Shown: positions 1 to 7,019 of the stretch, piece by piece | How positions within the stretch are numbered: position 1 is the first letter of the stretch | Layout: every line of letters starts with the position of its first letter | Assembly (NCBI GenBank): GCA_017858295.1 | Contig: JAFMBU010000023.1 | Coordinates: 1-15,438, forward strand | Direction of reading: 5' to 3' | Source of the DNA: Porticoccaceae bacterium | Lineage (GTDB): Bacteria; Pseudomonadota; Gammaproteobacteria; Pseudomonadales; Porticoccaceae | DNA: 15,438 nt | The notes under the pieces: generated by a model | The model's input: only the letters and a program-made list of their open reading frames with translations | Databases searched by the model: none | What the model was told of the DNA's origin: nothing | Translations under genes and position numbers: made by a program

Positions 1-1082
1 GTGGCGACCATAACTTTGATCGCACCGCTCTTGAAACCTTCCAGTGTTTTCATGCGTCGCGCCTGAGGCACATCACCGGCAATCAAACCCACCTTGAACC
101 CCTGCTTCTTCAATCGCTCATAGAGAGTCCGGCAAATATCGCGGCGGTTGGCAAACACCATAACGCTCTGCACATCATCGCTTTTGAGGATATTTTGCAG
201 CAGGGCAAACTTTTCACTGGCGGTGGTGATAAAGATTTTTTGCTCGACGGTATCCGTAGCGACTCGCTCTGGCTCCATCTCAAGCTTTACTGGCTTGTCT
301 GTCCACTGCTCCGAAAGACGCATAATGTCATCGGTAAAGGTGGCGGAAAACAGCAGTGTCTGACGATCTTCTTTCGGTGGCGTTGAACGCACCAGACGAC
401 GGACCTGGGGAATAAAACCCATATCCAACATACGGTCGGCTTCATCGATAACCAGCACTTCCACCTGATCCAGATGAACATCTTTGTTGCTGGCAAAGTC
501 CAATAGGCGTCCCGGAGTTCCCACCAGGATATCGCAGTGGGAGCGCTTAATTTTGTGCAACTGCTTGGCGTAGTCCATACCACCGACCAAGGTGTGCACC
601 TTGAGGTCGGTGTGTTGAACCAGCTGTTCGGCATCTTCACCAATCTGAATCGCCAACTCGCGAGTCGGCGCCAGAATCAGTGCCCGAGCTTCGCCTATAT
701 AGCGCTCGTCTTCGACGGGGTATTTGAGTAGATCGCTGATAATACTGATCAGAAAGGCCGCAGTTTTACCTGTGCCTGTCTGTGCCTTGCCAACCATGTC
801 ATGGCCGCGCAACGTATGGGGCAGAGAAGCACCTTGAATCGGTGTAGCGTAGGTAAAGCCGGCAGTCTGAATGCCGCGCAGCAGAGGCAGTGGCAGATCG
901 AAGTCGTGAAAGCGGGCTTTGCCCTCTTGCACTTCGACAACGAACTGATCGACACTCCAGGCTTTTTCGGCGCTGTTATTGGACCGGCCACGGCCGCGAC
1001 CACGACGTCGGGGACCTCGTACAGATGACTTTTTGGCTTCGTTGTTGGGAGTAGAATTTTCTGGGGCTGTAGTTTCAGTCAA
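1..1082 (-). CDS. rhlB: DEAD-box ATP-dependent RNA helicase RhlB, C-terminal part missing
   Basis: ATP-dependent RNA unwinding; in E. coli RhlB works with RNase E in the RNA degradosome. The 360 visible codons run off the left edge, so the end of the second RecA-like domain is absent. Residues 1-40 are polar and Arg/Gly-rich (RRRGRGRGR near 25-33), an extension seen in Pseudomonas-type RhlB. Then come the Q motif ending ATPIQ (79-83), Walker A AQTGTGKT (100-107), APTREL (138-143), TPGR (189-192), DEAD (213-216) and SAT (246-248). The LIAGDVPQARR stretch (333-343) and VMVAT at the edge fit RhlB rather than RhlE or SrmB. The proposed start is a TTG at 1082: an in-frame TAA lies about ten codons upstream and no ATG or GTG occurs between the two. 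No clear Shine-Dalgarno precedes the TTG, so the start is less certain than the gene. Confidence 0.93.
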   Translation of the reverse strand, partial: MTETTAPENSTPNNEAKKSSVRGPRRRGRGRGRSNNSAEKAWSVDQFVVEVQEGKARFHDFDLPLPLLRGIQTAGFTYATPIQGASLPHTLRGHDMVGKAQTGTGKTAAFLISIISDLLKYPVEDERYIGEARALILAPTRELAIQIGEDAEQLVQHTDLKVHTLVGGMDYAKQLHKIKRSHCDILVGTPGRLLDFASNKDVHLDQVEVLVIDEADRMLDMGFIPQVRRLVRSTPPKEDRQTLLFSATFTDDIMRLSEQWTDKPVKLEMEPERVATDTVEQKIFITTASEKFALLQNILKSDDVQSVMVFANRRDICRTLYERLKKQGFKVGLIAGDVPQARRMKTLEGFKSGAIKVMVA

Positions 1083-1186
1083 GTTTGGGCACGCATATTT
1101 GGACAGTGATTAAACACCGGGTTCAATGCACGCTATTCGTTTAAGGCTATCTCTTTGAAACGCTGTGTGCACATATTTGAGGCGCG

Positions 1187-1195
1187 ATTGTAGCA
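1187..1195 (-). promoter_or_regulatory. possible extended -10 promoter element upstream of rhlB
   Basis: On the minus strand this reads TGCTACAAT, a TGn extension joined to a good -10 hexamer (TACAAT). It lies about 105 nt before the proposed rhlB start and points toward it. No good -35 hexamer is seen at 17 nt, which an extended -10 can tolerate. Position and motif only; a chance match is possible. Confidence 0.3.
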
Positions 1196-1198
1196 GAA

Positions 1199-1241
1199 TT
1201 GTCGGCGAGCCGTTTAGTTTAATGATGAGACTCGCCGGCAG
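1199..1241. repeat. inverted repeat between the DoxX-family gene and rhlB
   Basis: GTCGGCGAG (1201-1209) pairs with CTCGCCGGC (1231-1239), with one G-T wobble, and a few flanking pairs extend the stem around a 21-nt loop. A second tight inverted repeat, CGGCAG-T-CTGCCG (1236-1248), shares the right arm, so only one of the two can form at once. The element lies just past the stop of the DoxX-family gene, where a terminator is expected, but no T-tract follows on either strand. Confidence 0.45.
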
Positions 1242-1254
1242 TCTGCCGCGGCGG

Positions 1255-1911
1255 CTACAACCGGGTTAGACCTGCCCGTCGGGCTATCCAATAGTCGAGA
1301 CTAAACCAGCGCCCACCACCAGTGAATAGGAGCATCAGCAACATAATAAAATAGGTCGCGGCAAACTCAATGCCATTGTTGAGGATAACCAAACTACCTT
1401 TCTCGGTGAGCCAACTGTAGTTGCCGTGGCGCTTTAACAGCGACTTCGCGGCACTTAGTCGCTCGCCCACAGCAACACTGTTCTCAAGGCTTCGTTCGGC
1501 TGCAGGCACGCCAACCATGGCGAATACTTTGGCGGTGCTGGTATGGGGATCGCCAGGCGCAATGGCAAACCAACCATTGTCCCAATGGGCGCTGCCCGCT
1601 GCGACCAGCATGGTAATCATCAATGGTATTACCACCAATCGAGTCGCGAGCCCCACCAAGAGGGCGAGACCACCAATCAGTTCCGCACTGGCGGCGAGCA
1701 GTACCATTAAAGCTGGGGCTGGCAGCCCCAAACCCCAGTCGGGATTGCCAAACCAAGCCACCATATCCTCCCAGTTAGCAAACTTGTGCAGGCCGACACC
1801 AATAAAAACCGGTGCCAGGTAAAGCCGCAGAGCAAGAGGCCCGAGCCAATCAATAAATTTAAGTTTTGACAGGAAGAGGTTGTACCAGATAACCAGTTGT
1901 TGCATGTTCAT
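1255..1911 (-). CDS. DoxX-family integral membrane protein, HvfX-like
   Basis: A 218-residue protein with about four hydrophobic helices (residues about 20-40, 65-85, 90-108 and 180-198). The segments LALRLYLAPVFIGVGLHKF, WFGNPDWGLGLP, SAHWDNGW and LNNGIEFAATYFIMLL recall the HvfX branch of the DoxX family. HvfX proteins are usually encoded with hvfA/B/C in loci for copper-binding RiPP (oxazolin) peptides; that comparison is from memory. No precursor peptide or HvfB/HvfC partner is visible here, since the neighbours are rhlB and a MATE exporter. Start choice: AAGGAG (1914-1919) lies only 2 nt before the first ATG (1911) but 8 nt before a second in-frame ATG (1905), so translation may begin two codons later. 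The family assignment is firm; the biochemical role is unknown. Confidence 0.85.
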   Translation of the reverse strand: MNMQQLVIWYNLFLSKLKFIDWLGPLALRLYLAPVFIGVGLHKFANWEDMVAWFGNPDWGLGLPAPALMVLLAASAELIGGLALLVGLATRLVVIPLMITMLVAAGSAHWDNGWFAIAPGDPHTSTAKVFAMVGVPAAERSLENSVAVGERLSAAKSLLKRHGNYSWLTEKGSLVILNNGIEFAATYFIMLLMLLFTGGGRWFSLDYWIARRAGLTRL

Positions 1912-1946
1912 CGCTCCTTGATTTTATTGTTACAGAATACATCAGT

Positions 1947-1962
1947 GGCAATTTAGATTGCC
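1947..1962. promoter_or_regulatory. small dyad in the divergent control region, possible operator
   Basis: GGCAAT-TTAG-ATTGCC is a perfect 6-bp inverted repeat with a 4-nt centre, inside the 78-bp gap between the divergent DoxX-family and MATE reading frames. On the minus strand its arm overlaps TTGCCA (1951-1946), a good -35 hexamer that is followed after 17 nt by AATAAA. That promoter would start transcription at about 1916, inside the Shine-Dalgarno sequence of the DoxX-family gene, which counts against it. The operator role is inferred from symmetry and position only. Confidence 0.3.
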
Positions 1963-1989
1963 CCTCGAGGAAAAAATTCCAACCTTCCT

Positions 1990-3468
1990 ATGAGTCAGAA
2001 TATATTCCGCCAATACGCTCTGTTTTCCCTCGCTTTGCGCCGACCATTAAACGAGAATGATCTCTTACTTCACTCTGTGCCAAACATGCCTGCCGACAAA
2101 ATTAATCGATCCACTCAACTCAGCCATGCGAAGCAGCTATGGTCCCTCGCCGGACCGCTGATTTTCGGTCAGGTGGCTGTGGTCGGCATGACCGTGACCG
2201 ATATTTATATGGCCGGCCAAATCAGCGCCGACGAGCTTGCAGCGGTGCAGTTGGGCGGCAGTATCTGGGCAGTTATCAATCTTATTGTGATTGGCATTAT
2301 GCTCGGCAATAGTCCGATTATTGGCAACCATTGGGGGGCGGGTAATCGGCATCTGGTGCGCTTTCAGTTTCAGCAGGCGCTGTGGCTAGCAGTACCTGTT
2401 GGGCTAGCAGTGAACTGTGGCATCCTGTTCGGTATTTATATTCTGGGTCAGCTGCAGATTCCCGCAGAAGTCTACGACGTAGGCCGCCGCTATATGCTGC
2501 CGTTCCTGATTACTGGGCTTATGTTTCCGGCGTTTTTTGTCTTCCGCACCACCTTTGAGGGCATGGGTGATATCCGGCCAGTAATGGTGTTTAACGGCGC
2601 CGCATTCCTGCTCAATATTGTTCTCGACTATGTACTGGTGTTCGGCAAGCTGGGGATCCCGGCAATGGGCGGTGCTGGGGCCGGCTGGGCCACGGCCATA
2701 GTGATGACTTTTCTGCTGATCTGCATGGCGGTTTACGCGCAACGTTCAAGCACTATGCGCGCATTAAGGCTCTACAGTGATTTCGCCCGAGTCAATCTCG
2801 CGGCGATTGTGAATATTTTGCGCCTAGGGGTTCCTATCGCCCTCAATATTGCCGCAGAAATTATGTTTTTCGCCATTATCCCGCTGATGATCGCTCACCT
2901 GGGTTCAGATGTAGTGGGCGCCCACGCTATCGCGATTAATATAGATTCGCTGGCCTTTATGGTTCCCCTGGGTGTGGCTTCAGCACTTACGATTAAGGTG
3001 GCTATGGCAGAAGGCGCAGGGGATCCAACCTTGGCGCGGCGCTACTGCATAGTCGGCTATAAGATGGTGTTTATGCTCGGCCTGACAACCGCGGCATTGA
3101 AAATCACCCTCAGGGAAGATCTGGCGGTACTGTTTAGTACAGATCCCAATGTCCAGTTAATCGCTGCCAATCTGTTCTTATTTGCCGCTGCCTTGGGCTC
3201 TGTAGATTCTCTGCAGATGACTGCTAGCGGCGCACTGCGCGGCTATAAAGATGTGCGTATACCGCTATTGATTCAGGTAGTGGCATTCTGGGGTATTGCC
3301 TTTCCTATCGCCTACTCCCTTGCGCTGACCGATATCTGGGGCGAGCCGATGGGTGTCTATGGTTTCTGGGTGGGCACGATTATTGGCGCATCCTGCGCCG
3401 GAATTGGCTTAATGACGAGATGGAATATTGTCTCGCGGCGCAGAATTCAGGCTCTGGGGAATTTATAG
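1990..3468 (+). CDS. MATE-family multidrug/cation antiporter, NorM type
   Basis: Inner-membrane exporter that expels drugs or cationic compounds in exchange for Na+ or H+. The 492-codon frame encodes about 12 hydrophobic segments in two homologous halves. NorM-like signatures include VGMTVTDIYMAGQISADELAAV (about 64-85), LDYVLVFGKLGIPAMGGAGAGWATAIV (about 213-239) and, in the second half, ASGALRGYKDVRIPLLIQ. Start: no Shine-Dalgarno sits correctly before ATG 1990. In-frame GTG 2077 and ATG 2086 (residue 33) would give about 460 residues, which is the usual NorM length, and ATG 2086 begins just before the conserved N-terminus. The coordinates given are therefore the longest frame. It is divergent from the DoxX-family gene and convergent with prmC. 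The transported substrate cannot be predicted. Confidence 0.9.
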   Translation: MSQNIFRQYALFSLALRRPLNENDLLLHSVPNMPADKINRSTQLSHAKQLWSLAGPLIFGQVAVVGMTVTDIYMAGQISADELAAVQLGGSIWAVINLIVIGIMLGNSPIIGNHWGAGNRHLVRFQFQQALWLAVPVGLAVNCGILFGIYILGQLQIPAEVYDVGRRYMLPFLITGLMFPAFFVFRTTFEGMGDIRPVMVFNGAAFLLNIVLDYVLVFGKLGIPAMGGAGAGWATAIVMTFLLICMAVYAQRSSTMRALRLYSDFARVNLAAIVNILRLGVPIALNIAAEIMFFAIIPLMIAHLGSDVVGAHAIAINIDSLAFMVPLGVASALTIKVAMAEGAGDPTLARRYCIVGYKMVFMLGLTTAALKITLREDLAVLFSTDPNVQLIAANLFLFAAALGSVDSLQMTASGALRGYKDVRIPLLIQVVAFWGIAFPIAYSLALTDIWGEPMGVYGFWVGTIIGASCAGIGLMTRWNIVSRRRIQALGNL

Positions 3469-3506
3469 CGGGTAATTGATAGCTGGTAATCGATAGCGGG
3501 TAATTT
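3465..3506. repeat. three tandem 14-bp direct repeats over the MATE stop codon
   Basis: Units: ATAGCGGGTAATTG (3465-3478), ATAGCTGGTAATCG (3479-3492) and ATAGCGGGTAATTT (3493-3506). Copies differ at one to three positions. The TAG stop of the MATE gene lies in the first unit. The array fills almost all of the 46-bp gap between the MATE stop and the convergent prmC stop. No terminator hairpin is obvious here. Confidence 0.85.
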
Positions 3507-3514
3507 TTGGCCGC

Positions 3515-4348
3515 TTATAAATGGTAACAACCAAAAGTTATGCGCTCGCAACCATTGAGATCGGCGCGGGTTTCCACCAATGCAAAGCCAGCTCGTTCTA
3601 GCAATTCACGCACCGCCTTGCCCTGATCAAAACCATGCTCCAACAACAGCCAACCACCATCGGCTAGATAATCGACACTCTGACTGCAAACCAAACGCAA
3701 ATCATTCAAACCATCATCACCAGAGACTAGAGCGGAAGCCGGTTCAAAGCGCACATCACCCTGACTGAGATGTGGGTCATTGGCTTCAATATAAGGTGGG
3801 TTGCTGACGATTAAATCAAATTGCTGGACTGCAATAGCAGCAAACCAGTCACTGGCGAAAACACTAACATTCTCGAGTTGATAGCGCTGGCGATTGCGCT
3901 CAGCCAGATCCACCGCCTGCTGCTGCAGATCCACGGCAAAGATCTCCCAGTGGCTGCGTTCAGTCGCTAGAGCCAGAGCAATAGCGCCAGTACCTGTGCC
4001 CAAATCCAGCATCTTTGCCTGTTCGGGCAGCGTTAAATCCAGTGCAATCTCCACCAGCAATTCAGTTTCAGGACGCGGGATCAGTGTCGCAGGAGAGACC
4101 TCGAGGTCGAGGCTCCAGAATCCCTGAGAGCCGATTAAATAAGCAATGGGTTCGCCGACCACACGGCGCTGCAATAGTGCCTCGAACTCTAACTGTTTAG
4201 CATCACTGACTGAACGCTCAGGCCAGGTTTTCAAATAGCTCGGATCCACCCCCAGAACAAAGCAGAGCAAGAGCTCACAATCTAATCCCGGGCTGTCGCT
4301 GAGCTGGTTAGCCGCAGTGGCGGATTGAAGAAGTTCGGCAATGGTCAT
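3515..4348 (-). CDS. prmC: peptide chain release factor N5-glutamine methyltransferase
   Basis: SAM-dependent enzyme that methylates the glutamine of the GGQ loop of RF1 and RF2, raising termination efficiency. The 277-residue length is typical. Visible features are an N-terminal helical domain, PRPETE (91-96), the SAM-binding motif DLGTGTG (115-121), and the substrate-glutamine motif NPPY (183-186) preceded by FDLIVS. The ATG at 4348 shares one base with the prfA stop (TAATG), so translation is probably coupled to that of its own substrate, RF1. This matches the hemA-prfA-prmC order known from E. coli. It ends convergently with the MATE gene. Confidence 0.97.
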   Translation of the reverse strand: MTIAELLQSATAANQLSDSPGLDCELLLCFVLGVDPSYLKTWPERSVSDAKQLEFEALLQRRVVGEPIAYLIGSQGFWSLDLEVSPATLIPRPETELLVEIALDLTLPEQAKMLDLGTGTGAIALALATERSHWEIFAVDLQQQAVDLAERNRQRYQLENVSVFASDWFAAIAVQQFDLIVSNPPYIEANDPHLSQGDVRFEPASALVSGDDGLNDLRLVCSQSVDYLADGGWLLLEHGFDQGKAVRELLERAGFALVETRADLNGCERITFGCYHL

Positions 4349-5430
4349 TATTCAGACAGACTGGCCAACTGCTCCGCTTGGAACTCATTGACCAGCGGAC
4401 CCAGCACATCATCCAGAGAGCCTTCCATGACTTCACCCAACTTATAGAGCGTGAGATTAATGCGATGATCGGTGACACGTCCCTGGGGAAAGTTATAGGT
4501 GCGAATGCGTTCCGAGCGATCGCCACTGCCGACCAAACTTTTACGCTGATCGGACTGCTCTTTGGCCACAGCTTCATCCTGCAGAGCGTTTAATCTAGCT
4601 TGGAGTACCGACATCGCCTTGGCACGGTTTTTATGCTGCGAGCGCTCGTCCTGACATTCAACCACCAGGCCACTGGGCAGGTGTGTGAGGCGAATCGCCG
4701 AATCGGTTTTGTTGACATGCTGACCACCGGAACCCGAGGCACGAAATGTATCGACTCTCAGATCGCCCTTATTGATTTCAATGGCATCCTGCTCATCCGC
4801 TTCAGCCATTACTGCAACAGTGCAGGCAGAGGTGTGCACGCGTCCCTGGGATTCTGTATCTGGCACCCGCTGCACTCGGTGAGCACCGGACTCAAACTTG
4901 AGTTTTGAGTAAACACCCTGACCAACAATGCGTGCGATAATTTCTTTGTAGCCGCCGTGGTCGCCGCTGTTCTCACTGATTATTTCAACTTTCCAGCGCT
5001 TGGTTTCTGCGTACTTGCTGTACATGCGAAAAAGATCACCCGAAAAAATTGCCGCTTCATCACCACCGGTTCCGGCGCGAATTTCAAGAAAGACGTTTTT
5101 CGAATCCTTGGGATCTTTTGGTAGCAGCAGTTTTTGAATTTCCAACTCAAGCACTTGGCGCTGGGCTTCCCCACTGCGCATCTCCTCTTGGGCCATATCC
5201 CGCATATCCGTATCCGAGTCCTTTAATAACAGCTTGGCCTCTTCAATATTTTCCAGCACATCTTTATAGGTAGCGTAGGTTTTCACCAGCGGCTCAAGTT
5301 CCGCATACTCTTTTGACAGGGTGCGAAAGCGATTTTGATCGCTGATAATATCGCCGTCGCTGAGCAGCGCACCCACTTCTTCATAGCGTTCAGAGAGGTG
5401 ATCTAACTTGGAGAGAATTGAAGCTTTCAT
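4348..5430 (-). CDS. prfA: peptide chain release factor 1 (RF1)
   Basis: Recognises UAA and UAG in the ribosomal A site and triggers peptidyl-tRNA hydrolysis. The full-length protein has 360 residues. The GGQ catalytic motif lies at 235-237 within RASGSGGQHVNKTDSA, and Gln237 is the expected PrmC target. The stop-codon recognition tripeptide, PxT in RF1 proteins, reads PDT at 190-192 (E. coli has PAT) in RVQRVPDTESQGR, so this is RF1 and not RF2 (SPF). ATG 5430 has a weak GGA 6 nt upstream. It is separated from hemA by 93 bp and probably co-transcribed with hemA and prmC. Confidence 0.98.
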   Translation of the reverse strand: MKASILSKLDHLSERYEEVGALLSDGDIISDQNRFRTLSKEYAELEPLVKTYATYKDVLENIEEAKLLLKDSDTDMRDMAQEEMRSGEAQRQVLELEIQKLLLPKDPKDSKNVFLEIRAGTGGDEAAIFSGDLFRMYSKYAETKRWKVEIISENSGDHGGYKEIIARIVGQGVYSKLKFESGAHRVQRVPDTESQGRVHTSACTVAVMAEADEQDAIEINKGDLRVDTFRASGSGGQHVNKTDSAIRLTHLPSGLVVECQDERSQHKNRAKAMSVLQARLNALQDEAVAKEQSDQRKSLVGSGDRSERIRTYNFPQGRVTDHRINLTLYKLGEVMEGSLDDVLGPLVNEFQAEQLASLSE

Positions 5431-5523
5431 TGAATATCCATGTCTGGTTTTGCGTGATTTAAGCGCGGTGCAATTCGGTGATTCTAAAATTAAAAAGTCA
5501 GAGGGGTGTTGCGCTAAACGACG

Positions 5524-6780
5524 CTAACGCTTTTTATCCAGACCAAAAAGATCCTGAGTGGCATTAATGGTGTCATCACGCCCCTCTTCACTGGCCTGCT
5601 TGAGGATAGTAGTGGGCTTGTGCATCAACTTGTTGGTCAGATTGCGTGTTAGGGTCTCGATCACTGACTCTGCCTCCTGACCACGCTGCAGCGACTGCAA
5701 TGCCTTGCCAACTTCTTCAACTCGAATTTTCTCGACACTATCGCGAAAGGCGCGAATGGTATCCACCACCGCCAGAGATCGCTGCTGCCGCGACCAGCCG
5801 TCAGCTTCCTGATCGATAATCACCTGAGCCACATCGGCAGCGCTCTGGCGTGCGCGGAGATTGCCCTGAATCACTTCCTGCAAATCGTCCACTGTATAAA
5901 GGTAGACATCTTCGAGGGTTTCCACCTCGGGTTCTATATCTCGAGGAACGGCTATATCGACCATAAACATGGGTTTGTGACGACGCTTTTTCAGGGCCGA
6001 TTCCACAGCACCTTTACCCAGTACTGGGAGTTGGCTGGCAGTGGACGAAATAACTATATCCGCCTGAGGCAGATAATCGTGAATATCCGATAGTAAAATA
6101 GCATTGGCGGAAAAGTCTGCGGCCAGCTCCTGAGCACGACTCAGAGTTCGGTTGGCAACCGTAATTGAGCCCACTTGCTTATCCCGCAGATGACGGGCGA
6201 CCAGCTCAATAGTTTCGCCGGCGCCAATCAACAGCGCATGAACATCTTTTAGATCGGCAAAGATTTGCTCCGCAAGACTTACAGATGCGTAGGCAACAGA
6301 GACCGGGTTTTGACCAATAGCCGTTTCGGAGCGCACTCGTTTGGCTGCGGCAAAGGCGCTTTGAAAAACCTGATTGAGGTGCGTGGCGACTGTGCCCGCC
6401 TCGCGACCCACGGCATAGGCTGATTTGATCTGGCCAAAAATTTGCGGCTCACCGAGCACCAGAGAATCGAGCCCGCTGGCAACACACATAATATGTCTCA
6501 CTGCCTGTTGATCACGATAGCAGTAATAACAGTCGTGCAACTGTTCCAGCGCCACTCCTTTGCAATTTGCCAGCCAGCTGAGCAACTGTTCGTCGCTAGC
6601 CTCACCGTGAAAATAGATTTCAGTGCGATTACAGGTGGATAGCAGTGCGATTTCACCACCAGGTAAATAATCTAGAGCTTGCTGCAGAGACTCAATAACC
6701 ATTTCTGGGGCAAAGGCAACGCGGCCGCGGAGATCCACGGAAGCGGTTGTATGATTGATACCAAATGCCAGAATACCCAT
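5524..6780 (-). CDS. hemA: glutamyl-tRNA reductase
   Basis: NADPH-dependent reduction of Glu-tRNA(Glu) to glutamate-1-semialdehyde, the first committed step of the C5 route to heme and other tetrapyrroles. The 418 residues match the family. Seen: the N-terminal MGILAFGINHTTASVDLR, the nucleophile Cys50 in STCNRTEIY (48-56), the catalytic-domain stretch GLDSLVLGEPQIFGQIKSAY, the Rossmann motif LLIGAGETIE (183-192) and a C-terminal helical dimerisation domain. The start agrees with the family N-terminus although no Shine-Dalgarno is apparent. It is the first gene of the minus-strand hemA-prfA-prmC group, divergent from the TPR lipoprotein gene across a 239-bp gap (6781-7019) in which I see no convincing sigma70 promoter pair on either strand. 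Confidence 0.98.
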   Translation of the reverse strand: MGILAFGINHTTASVDLRGRVAFAPEMVIESLQQALDYLPGGEIALLSTCNRTEIYFHGEASDEQLLSWLANCKGVALEQLHDCYYCYRDQQAVRHIMCVASGLDSLVLGEPQIFGQIKSAYAVGREAGTVATHLNQVFQSAFAAAKRVRSETAIGQNPVSVAYASVSLAEQIFADLKDVHALLIGAGETIELVARHLRDKQVGSITVANRTLSRAQELAADFSANAILLSDIHDYLPQADIVISSTASQLPVLGKGAVESALKKRRHKPMFMVDIAVPRDIEPEVETLEDVYLYTVDDLQEVIQGNLRARQSAADVAQVIIDQEADGWSRQQRSLAVVDTIRAFRDSVEKIRVEEVGKALQSLQRGQEAESVIETLTRNLTNKLMHKPTTILKQASEEGRDDTINATQDLFGLDKKR

Positions 6781-7019
6781 GATGACTGTGCTGTTTGTCT
6801 CTCTGCTACTTGCTTAATTATCTGTCTATACTCAAAATCAAAGCGTTTTGTTTATTCGCTAGATAGTGAGTTAAATAATGACCGTTGCTTTAGGCGGGAG
6901 ATTTTACACCAGTCTGGCCAGCATAATCAGAAATACCATAAAAAAAGGATAATGTTGCAGAGCGCGCTAATCTTTTGCCGCAATAAAGGTCTTAACCAAC
7001 GGATCCCCGAAAAAAGAAG

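Noticed and set aside
1923..1951. TTGCCA-17-AATAAA promoter for the DoxX-family gene
   Set aside because: The implied start near 1916 falls inside the AAGGAG ribosome binding site, which would remove part of it from the message.
6781..7019. Divergent sigma70 promoters for hemA and the TPR gene
   Set aside because: Several TATAAT-like hexamers exist (for example GATAAT on each strand), but none has an acceptable -35 at 16-18 nt.
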